Shown here one piece after another: positions 25,237 through 31,889 of a stretch of 64,000 bases of DNA. Source of the DNA: Pseudomonadota bacterium (lineage in GTDB: Bacteria; Pseudomonadota; Gammaproteobacteria; UBA9214); contig JAWLAI010000002.1 of the NCBI GenBank assembly GCA_041395565.1, positions 62,001-126,000 of the forward strand, in the 5' to 3' direction. A program made the position numbers and the translations under genes. The notes beneath the pieces were generated by a model. The model saw nothing but the letters and a program-made list of their open reading frames with translations. It searched no databases and was not told where the DNA came from. Within the stretch, counting starts at the first letter, position 1. Each line of letters starts with the position of its first letter.

Positions 25237-26790
25237 ATGATGACCAGCGCCGGGAAAACCATCAAGCAGCGCCTCAAGAGCCTGGAGGAGCACCTGACGA
25301 AGGAAAATCCGGTGCTGGTGGCAGCAGTCGATAGTTACCGCCAGCTTGACCGGGTCGGGCGCGCGCTCGGGTTGCTCGGACCGGAACAGTCCTTCGCCAC
25401 CCAGATCTCCTGGTGGCCCATGATTTCCGTGCTGGGTACCTTCTCGGCCGGCAAGTCCACGTTCATCAATCATTACCTGGGCGAGACGCTGCAGAGTACC
25501 GGCAACCAGGCCGTGGACGACAAATTCACCGTGATCTGCTATGGCGGAGAGCGTCACGCGCAGGCCATCCCCGGAACCGCGCTGGATGCCGATCCGCGCT
25601 TTCCGTTCTACCAGATCAGCAAGGAGCTCGAGCATGTCGCGCGCGGGGAGGGGCGTCGCGTCGATGCCTACCTGCAGCTGAAGACCAGTGCCAGCGCGAA
25701 GCTGCGCGGGCGTATCATTATCGACTCGCCCGGCTTCGATGCCGACTCCCAGCGCAATGCCACGCTGCGCCTGACCGATCACATCATCGACCTGTCCGAT
25801 CTGGTGCTGGTGTTTTTCGATGCCCGGCATCCCGAGCCCGGTGCCATGCGCGATACCCTGACCCACCTCGTGGGCCAGACCATACACCGTGCGGATGCCA
25901 CCAAGTTCCTGTTCATCCTCAACCAGATCGACACCACGGCACGCGACGACAATCCCGAGGCCGTGGTCGGCGCCTGGCAGCGCGCGTTGGCGCAGGAAGG
26001 ACTGACTGCCGGGCGATTCTACTGCATCTACAATCCTGAGGCCGCGGTCACCATTGCGGACGAAGCCCAGCGTCGGCGCTACGAGTCCAAGCGCGACCAA
26101 GACCTGGCAGAGATCTACCGGCGCATCGAGGGCGTGAATGTCGAGCGCGCCTACCGTATCACCGGTGCGCTCGAGAAACTCGCGCACCAGATCGAGGAAA
26201 AGGTCGTACCGCAGCTGCTTGCCTACAAGGCGCACTGGAAAAAGCTGACGCTCTGGGGTGATGGCATCCTGGCTGGCGTGCTGTTGCTGCTCGTCTTCAT
26301 GCTGTCCGGCATGCTGGGTTTCCGCGCGGGCTGGCACTGGAGCTGGCCGAGCTGGTGGACGGGCAGCACGGCTGCGACGATCGGCATGCTGGTTTTCCTG
26401 GCAGTCGCCGTCGGCGCAGTCGCCTGGCTGCACTACAAGATCAGGAAGTTCGCCGCCGGCCGCGTCGTGCGGTTGATCGGCAAACAGTTTCCTGCCGGTC
26501 TCTACCGGAACCGCCTCGTCCGGGCGTTCCTGTTCAATACCCGACCCTGGCTGAGCATCTTCATCAAACACCCGATAGGCTGGGGGCAGGGCACCCGCAA
26601 ACGCCTGCAGCGCATCGTTGGCGATGCCAACCAGTATGTGCAGACCCTGAACGACCACTTCACGGATCCATCAGGCAGCGTTGCGGCAGCGGTACCGCCG
26701 GCAGTGGTTGCGTCACTCTCGGTCGTGGAACCGGCCAGGACCCCCGCGCCGCTGACCAGCAAAGAGCCGCGCGGTTCGGTTCAGGGCTAG
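25237..26790 (+). CDS. Dynamin-like GTPase with two membrane helices
   Basis: 517 residues. The GTPase domain has G1 GTFSAGKST (about residue 65), G3 DSPGFD (about 162) and G4 NQID (about 228). A helical middle part leads to two predicted membrane helices (about 338-361 and 377-400) and a C-terminal helical tail. This is the organisation of bacterial dynamin or EHD-like membrane-remodelling proteins. ATG 25237 follows cggggatagcg; an ATG directly after it is equally possible. It closes the gene run that began at 12811 and lies near a ParA gene, so a role in shaping or placing membrane structures is plausible. Confidence 0.85.
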   Translation: MMTSAGKTIKQRLKSLEEHLTKENPVLVAAVDSYRQLDRVGRALGLLGPEQSFATQISWWPMISVLGTFSAGKSTFINHYLGETLQSTGNQAVDDKFTVICYGGERHAQAIPGTALDADPRFPFYQISKELEHVARGEGRRVDAYLQLKTSASAKLRGRIIIDSPGFDADSQRNATLRLTDHIIDLSDLVLVFFDARHPEPGAMRDTLTHLVGQTIHRADATKFLFILNQIDTTARDDNPEAVVGAWQRALAQEGLTAGRFYCIYNPEAAVTIADEAQRRRYESKRDQDLAEIYRRIEGVNVERAYRITGALEKLAHQIEEKVVPQLLAYKAHWKKLTLWGDGILAGVLLLLVFMLSGMLGFRAGWHWSWPSWWTGSTAATIGMLVFLAVAVGAVAWLHYKIRKFAAGRVVRLIGKQFPAGLYRNRLVRAFLFNTRPWLSIFIKHPIGWGQGTRKRLQRIVGDANQYVQTLNDHFTDPSGSVAAAVPPAVVASLSVVEPARTPAPLTSKEPRGSVQG

Positions 26791-26863
26791 CTCAATCGCG
26801 GACCCGGCCTGGATGGTCCGGGGTGCTGCGCAGGTGGTTTTCTTACCTGCAAAATAAGAATAA

Positions 26864-26878
26864 ATAACATATTGTTAT
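26864..26878. promoter_or_regulatory. Palindrome ATAACA-TAT-TGTTAT upstream of the RelA-type gene
   Basis: A perfect 6+6 inverted repeat in an AT-rich 190-bp gap before the ppGpp synthetase gene. It could be an operator; the regulator is unknown. Confidence 0.3.
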
Positions 26879-26982
26879 GTCATATTTCCGATAAAATAAA
26901 ATAACAGGCAGGCCGATACGGTGTGCGCGGCAGCCTGATTGGCCGAGACCGCCCCCCTTGCCAGGCCGCCGACGCTACCGCA

Positions 26983-29190
26983 ATGACAGAACAGCTGCAC
27001 ACAGATCCCGCAGGGTCTGCCGACGACCAGCACTACCAGGCGCGCCTGGAGATACTGCTGGCGGATCGACCGGAGGACGAGCGGCGGGTCCTGGCCCGGG
27101 CTGCGCATCTGGCCTATGCCGCCCATCACGGTCAGCAGCGGGTATCCGGCGAACCATATTACCTGCACGTGCTGGCAGTCGCCGAGATCCTGGACGGCCT
27201 CAACCTCGACTACGAAACCCTGGCTGCCGCGATCCTGCACGATGTCGTAGAGGACACGGACACAACGCTGGAGGACATCACCCGCGAATTCGGGCCGGTG
27301 ATCGCGCGTCTGGTCAGCGGCGTCACCAAGATGGAACGGATCGGGGATTTCCAGCAGTCGCTGTCCGCGGACAGCAAGCAGCAGCACCAGGCGGAGAGCC
27401 TGCGCAAGCTGTTGCTGGCGATGGCCGAGGATGTCCGCGTGGTACTGATCAAGCTGGCGGACCGGCTGCACAACATGCGTACGCTGCAGCACCTTGACAG
27501 TGCGCGCCGGGAGCGGATCGCCCGCGAAACCCGCGAAATCTATGCGCCGCTGGCCAACCGGCTGGGTATCTGGCAGATCAAGTGGGAACTCGAGGACCTG
27601 GCCCTGCGTCATCTCGAGCCGGACGCCTACCAGTCGCTCGCCAGGCAGCTCGCCGAGAAGCGTGCCGACAGGGAAGGCTACATCCAGCGGGTCATCGCCA
27701 CCCTGGGAAACGAGCTGGCCGCGGCCGGTATCAAGGCGGCGATCTCCGGTCGGCCCAAGCACATCAACAGCATCTGGCGCAAGATGCAGCGCAAGCAGAT
27801 CGACTTCGACCAGGTCTACGACATGCGGGCCGTGCGCATTCTGGTGGACGAGGAAAAGGACTGCTACGCGGCGCTGGGCGTGGTCCACGGGCTGTGGCGC
27901 CATATCCCGAAGGAATTCGACGACTATATCGCGAATCCGAAGGAGAACCTGTACCGGTCGCTGCATACCGCGGTAGTCGGTCCGGAGGGGCGGGCCCTGG
28001 AGGTGCAGATCCGGACCTACGACATGCATCGACACGCGGAACTGGGTGTTGCCGCGCACTGGCGCTACAAGGAAGGCGGCGGCTTCGATGCCGGCTACGA
28101 GGAAAAAATCGCCTGGTTGCGCCAGCTGCTGGAATGGAAGGACGAAGAGCACAGCGCCCATGACTTCGTCGATCGCTTCAAGTCCGAAGCCTTTCAGGAG
28201 CGGGTATACGTGCTGACACCGCAGGGCAGGATCATCGATCTGCCGCAGGGGGCGACACCGCTCGATTTCGCCTATGCGGTGCATACCGAGGTCGGTCATC
28301 GCTGTCGCGGCGCCAAGGTGAACGGCCGTATCGTACCGCTCACCTATCAACTGAAGAACGGCGAACAGGTCGAGGTCCTCACCGCGCGCCAGGGCAAGCC
28401 CAGCCGGGACTGGCTGAACGCGCACCAGGGCTACCTGGTGACCTCGCGGGCGAAGTCGCGGGTACGCGCCTGGTTCAAGCACCAGGATTTCGGGCACAAC
28501 ATCGGTGGTGGCCGCAGCATCCTCGACCGTGAGCTGCATCGGCTGGGCGTGAGCAGCCTGCCGGTGGACCGGATCGCGGAGCGGCTCGGATTCCGGCAGA
28601 CCGACGATATGTTTGCCGCGCTCGGCAGCGGCGATGTGTCCACCGCGCAGCTCGCCGGTGCCGTGAGCGACCTGGTACCGCAGGGTGAAGTGCTGCGTCC
28701 ACGCAGCGAGCGCGCTTCCCGGCGTGTGGATGAGCGTTTTGATGACGGGGTGCGCATTCATGGCGTCGGCAACCTGCTGACGACCATCGCCCGCTGTTGC
28801 CGGCCGGTGCCCAGCGACCCCATCGTCGGCTACATTACGCGCGGTCGCGGCGTGACCATACACCGGCAGGACTGCGGCAACATTCTGCGGCTGCAGGGAG
28901 ACGACCGCGTGCGCCTGATCGAGGTCGACTGGGGCATGGCGTCCGAGCGGACCTACCAGGTCGACATCCTGGTCGAGGCCTACGATCGTTCCGGCCTGCT
29001 GCGCGATATCACCGCGCTGCTGTCGAACGAGAAGATCAATCTGAGCGGTGCGAACACCGCAACCGACGAGCAGGAGGGTATCGCTCGCATGGTTCTGACC
29101 CTGGAGATCAGGGATATCAGCCAGCTCAGCCGGGTGCTGACCAAGATCGGCCAGCTGTCGAACGTCATTACCGCACGGCGCAAGGTCTGA
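26983..29190 (+). CDS. RelA/SpoT family (p)ppGpp synthetase, RelA-type with intact HD motif
   Basis: 735 residues. Domains in order: HD hydrolase (about 30-180), synthetase (about 235-345), TGS (about 405-465), a helical/zinc-finger region and ACT (about 660-735). It makes (p)ppGpp from ATP and GTP/GDP during starvation. The synthetase part carries EFDD (residue 311) and ELGVAAHWRYKEG, both typical of RelA rather than SpoT. The HD region still has HDVVEDT (residue 86) and HNMRT, normally lost in monofunctional RelA, so hydrolase activity may remain. The start at 26983 is chosen for homology; an upstream GTG at 26923 would add 20 odd residues. I leave the symbol open between relA and spoT. Confidence 0.88.
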   Translation: MTEQLHTDPAGSADDQHYQARLEILLADRPEDERRVLARAAHLAYAAHHGQQRVSGEPYYLHVLAVAEILDGLNLDYETLAAAILHDVVEDTDTTLEDITREFGPVIARLVSGVTKMERIGDFQQSLSADSKQQHQAESLRKLLLAMAEDVRVVLIKLADRLHNMRTLQHLDSARRERIARETREIYAPLANRLGIWQIKWELEDLALRHLEPDAYQSLARQLAEKRADREGYIQRVIATLGNELAAAGIKAAISGRPKHINSIWRKMQRKQIDFDQVYDMRAVRILVDEEKDCYAALGVVHGLWRHIPKEFDDYIANPKENLYRSLHTAVVGPEGRALEVQIRTYDMHRHAELGVAAHWRYKEGGGFDAGYEEKIAWLRQLLEWKDEEHSAHDFVDRFKSEAFQERVYVLTPQGRIIDLPQGATPLDFAYAVHTEVGHRCRGAKVNGRIVPLTYQLKNGEQVEVLTARQGKPSRDWLNAHQGYLVTSRAKSRVRAWFKHQDFGHNIGGGRSILDRELHRLGVSSLPVDRIAERLGFRQTDDMFAALGSGDVSTAQLAGAVSDLVPQGEVLRPRSERASRRVDERFDDGVRIHGVGNLLTTIARCCRPVPSDPIVGYITRGRGVTIHRQDCGNILRLQGDDRVRLIEVDWGMASERTYQVDILVEAYDRSGLLRDITALLSNEKINLSGANTATDEQEGIARMVLTLEIRDISQLSRVLTKIGQLSNVITARRKV

Positions 29191-29234
29191 TCGGTACTGG
29201 AGTGGACAACGCCCGCGGTGCGGGCATCGTCGTT

Positions 29235-29311
29235 TGGTGCCCCGGAGACGACTTGAACGTCCGACCTGGCGCTTAGGAGGCGCCCGCTCTATCCAGCTGA
29301 GCTACCGGGGC
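29235..29311 (-). tRNA. tRNA-Arg (anticodon CCT)
   Basis: Cloverleaf on the minus strand: acceptor GCCCCGG/CCGGGGC, D-arm GCTCAGCTGGATAGAGC, anticodon stem GGCGC/GCGCC with loop CTCCTAA, TTCAAGT loop, encoded CCA end. Decodes AGG. Confidence 0.95.
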
Positions 29312-29331
29312 GGGTCTGTACAACAGAGAAT

Positions 29332-29407
29332 TGGTGGAGCCGAGGAGGATCGAACTCCCGACCTATGCATTGCGAACGCATCGCTCTCCCAGCTGAGCTA
29401 CGGCCCC
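29332..29407 (-). tRNA. tRNA-Ala (anticodon CGC)
   Basis: Acceptor GGGGCCG/CGGCTCC contains the G3:U70 alanine identity pair. The anticodon loop TTCGCAA gives CGC; T-loop TTCGATC and encoded CCA are present. It lies 20 bases upstream of tRNA-Arg on the same strand, so the two are probably processed from one transcript. Confidence 0.93.
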
Positions 29408-29544
29408 ATTAAACCGCTCGTCGCCGGCTGGCGCAGCATCCCGCCGCGGCGCCGACAGGACTCCATTCTAGCACTGCAGCAGGGTCGGCTGCCAAGAGCG
29501 GGCCATGCCGGCGGGCAGGGGATGCCGGGCCGGATGCGCTGGGT

Positions 29545-29712
29545 TTACGACGGTAACGGCCGGCGGCGGAACAGTTCACTTTCCAGGTCGATGACCTTGT
29601 CGGCGATCTGCCGCGTGTTGACCTCGTAGGCATCGTGCGCGATGCGGTTGCGTAGCAACCGGATGCGCCGTGTGTCGATATCGGGTGTGACGGGGTGATG
29701 ATCTGGCGTCAT
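29545..29712 (-). CDS. flgM: Mini FlgM-like anti-sigma-28 factor
   Basis: A 55-residue protein matching only the C-terminal, sigma-28-binding half of FlgM: RIRLLRNRIAHDAYEVN then IADKVIDLESELF, the two helices that hold FliA. The usual N-terminal disordered half (about 40 residues) is almost absent. FlgM blocks FliA until it is exported through the finished flagellar hook. The adjacent fleQ and the nearby fleN and fliA genes support the call. No strong ribosome site is seen. A GCCGATAC element lies 22 bases upstream of the ATG. flgN does not follow; tRNA genes lie downstream. Confidence 0.6.
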   Translation of the reverse strand: MTPDHHPVTPDIDTRRIRLLRNRIAHDAYEVNTRQIADKVIDLESELFRRRPLPS

Positions 29713-30158
29713 TTATGTACTGTCCGGGGTGTTAGTATCGGCAGCTGCCCCTGGACAAGCCGCCTGACTTATCATGACTATCGTCCATGGCGCGGCGGGC
29801 ATTGAGGCGGTTTTTGCGGGTTTGTGCACAAAGCGCGAGATTGGCGGCCGCGCTCCCCCGGCCGGCGTATATCGGGTCGGCGCGCGGCCGCGAGGCGCGT
29901 GGATCGGCGCGGCGGCCAGCGCGTGGCCGGATCCCGCTCGCTATCGCCGGATCTTCGAAAAAAACCACTGGAAATCAGCTGCGTGCAACGATCACGCGCC
30001 AATTGCGCGTAACTCCGCCCCGGTTATGACATTGCTTTGACATGCATCGCGCCGCTGGTTAACATCCCTTGGAGCGGAGGGGGAGAAAAATAACTTTAAC
30101 AATGTACGGGTTTTTATAATAATCCCCTGCCGATAACGATATTCGAGCGGGAAATCGA
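29713..30158. other. Divergent intergenic region between flgM-like and fleQ
   Basis: 446 bp. The middle (about 29790-29960) is GC-rich and open in several frames on both strands, but the frames are Arg/Ala-rich, overlap one another and lack ribosome sites, so I call no gene. The fleQ-proximal part is AT-rich with tataat at 30112. GCCGATAA at 30129-30136 and GCCGATAC (minus strand, 29735-29742) resemble the -10 element of sigma-28 promoters; matching -35 boxes are not seen. Confidence 0.5.
30129..30136 (+). promoter_or_regulatory. Sigma-28-like -10 element GCCGATAA before fleQ
   Basis: Exact match to the FliA-type -10 consensus, 22 bases before the fleQ ATG. No TAAAGTTT-like box lies at the right distance upstream, so this is only a candidate. 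Confidence 0.3.
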
Positions 30159-31592
30159 ATGCACACAGAACCCAAGGTCCTCGTTATTGAAGCCGATCAG
30201 GGCGTCGGTAGCGAGCTGCAAGCCGTACTCAAGTTCATCAATTACTCGCCGCTGTGGGTTGGCCGATGCACGGATTGGCAATCGGCTGCAGGCGACGGGG
30301 AAAACGTACTCGCCGTGCTGGTCGGGTCGTGCGGATCGGACCAGATGCTGTCCACACTGCTCGGCGAGATCCACAAGCACGACGAGCATCTGCCCATCTA
30401 CCTGTTGTCCAGAAAGGGCAAGGAACCCACGGTTGCGATCGATACGGGATCCTGCATCCTCGGCCGGATCGAGCTGCCGGCGAATTACGCCCAACTCACC
30501 AGTGCGCTGCATCAGGCCGAGGTATACCGCGAGTCACAGCGCAATACCGGCACCAGTCAGCGTCCGGTCGATCTGTTCCGCAGCCTGGTTGGCAGCAGCC
30601 GCGCCATTCAGCAGGTTCGCAAGCTCATCGAGCAGGTTGCCGACAGCGATGCCAACGTGCTCATCCTGGGCGAGTCGGGTACCGGCAAGGAAGTGGTCGC
30701 CAGGAACCTGCACTACTATTCGTCGCGTCGTGACAAGCCGTTCGTGCCGGTCAATTGCGGCGCCATCCCGGCCGACCTGCTGGAATCCGAACTATTCGGC
30801 CACCAGAAAGGCGCGTTCACCGGCGCCATCAACGATCGCCAGGGCCGTTTCGAGATGGCCGAGGGCGGCACGCTGTTCCTCGACGAAATCGGTGACATGA
30901 GCCTGCAGATGCAGGTGAAGATACTGCGCGTGCTGCAGGAGCGGACCTTCGAACGGGTCGGTTCCAACCAGACGCTGAATTCCGATGTGCGCATCATTGC
31001 TGCAACCCACCGGAACCTGGAAGAAGCCATCACCAGGGGAGAGTTCCGGGAAGACCTGTTCTACCGGCTCAACGTCTTCCCCATCGAAATGCCGGCCCTG
31101 GCCGAGCGGGTCGAGGATATACCGTTGCTGGTGAACGAACTCGTGCGGCGCATCGAATACGAAAACCGCGGTTCGGTCAGACTGACGCCGGGCGCGATCT
31201 ATGCGCTCTGTCAGTACAGCTGGCCCGGCAACGTCAGGGAATTGGCGAATCTGGTGGAGCGCCTTGCCATACTGCATCCGTTCGGTGTGGTCGATGCCGC
31301 GGACCTGCCGGAGAAATTCCGCGACGGCACGGATGAGGTCACTGCGGAGGTTTCCGAGCAATTCATCGATGCACTGGTCGGCTCGCAACTGACTGCCGAT
31401 GACCTCGATCCGCGGTTGCCGCGTAACGGCATGAATCTCAAGGAACACCTCAGCCACCTCGAAGTCAGCTACATAAAGCAGGCACTGGCCGATTCCGGTG
31501 GCGTGGTGGCGCATGCCGCCAAGCGGCTCGGAATGCGCAGGACCACGCTGGTGGAAAAGCTGCGCAAGTACGGTATGCAGCGCCAGGCCTGA
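30159..31592 (+). CDS. fleQ: FleQ, sigma-54-dependent flagellar master regulator
   Basis: 477 residues: an N-terminal FleQ-type receiver-like domain lacking a clear phosphorylation Asp (about 1-125), an AAA+ sigma-54 activation domain (about 145-380) with Walker A GESGTGKE (about 171), the sigma-54 contact loop GAFTGA (about 218) and the GGTLFLDEIGDM Walker B, and a C-terminal Fis-type helix-turn-helix. In relatives FleQ binds c-di-GMP and switches between flagellar and biofilm genes; FleN restrains it. A fleN gene and a c-di-GMP enzyme gene follow. A terminator-like hairpin after the gene separates it from the downstream gene. Confidence 0.92.
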   Translation: MHTEPKVLVIEADQGVGSELQAVLKFINYSPLWVGRCTDWQSAAGDGENVLAVLVGSCGSDQMLSTLLGEIHKHDEHLPIYLLSRKGKEPTVAIDTGSCILGRIELPANYAQLTSALHQAEVYRESQRNTGTSQRPVDLFRSLVGSSRAIQQVRKLIEQVADSDANVLILGESGTGKEVVARNLHYYSSRRDKPFVPVNCGAIPADLLESELFGHQKGAFTGAINDRQGRFEMAEGGTLFLDEIGDMSLQMQVKILRVLQERTFERVGSNQTLNSDVRIIAATHRNLEEAITRGEFREDLFYRLNVFPIEMPALAERVEDIPLLVNELVRRIEYENRGSVRLTPGAIYALCQYSWPGNVRELANLVERLAILHPFGVVDAADLPEKFRDGTDEVTAEVSEQFIDALVGSQLTADDLDPRLPRNGMNLKEHLSHLEVSYIKQALADSGGVVAHAAKRLGMRRTTLVEKLRKYGMQRQA

Positions 31593-31637
31593 ACTGGCGC
31601 GGCACCTGCGCACGCAAAACTGATCACCTCTCCAAGT

Positions 31638-31678
31638 GCACGCGCCGGCAGCGCCGTCGGCACGTGCGCTTTATTTGC
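31638..31678 (+). terminator. Hairpin with T-rich end after fleQ
   Basis: GCACGCGCCGGC pairs imperfectly with GCCGTCGGCACGTGC and is followed by gctttattt. It is about 45 bases past the stop. Confidence 0.6.
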
Positions 31679-31889
31679 CTATTACCCTGTGCTAAATTTC
31701 GGCAACTACAGCAGTATAAGAATAACAACAGCGTTGGATAACAAATTCAGCAGCACGGGCATCATCCAGATTCGTTTGCAGTAACCGGTCGCCGGGAGGC
31801 GGTGACCCGTGGATGTGTGCCTGCGTTCGGCCGGGCTTTGGCGCCAGCATTGCGCCGCACCCGGAGAATAACACCACCGCGAACACACG

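Noticed and set aside
26799..26820. CGGACC/GGTCCG hairpin after the dynamin-like gene as terminator
   Set aside because: Short stem, ten-base loop and no T-run directly after; too weak to call.
26875..28863. A 662-codon minus-strand ORF opposite the RelA-type gene
   Set aside because: Antisense shadow of a well-supported gene; no ribosome site and no domain.
29235..29407. tRNA genes as an integration site for a mobile element
   Set aside because: No integrase, no direct repeat of a tRNA end and no foreign block nearby.
29234..29629. Plus-strand ORF across the two tRNA genes
   Set aside because: It lies antisense to tRNA-Arg and tRNA-Ala, a known false gene type often seen in annotations.
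29732..30040. Several overlapping short ORFs on both strands before fleQ
   Set aside because: All are Arg/Ala-rich, overlap one another and lack ribosome sites; GC-rich sequence explains the open frames.
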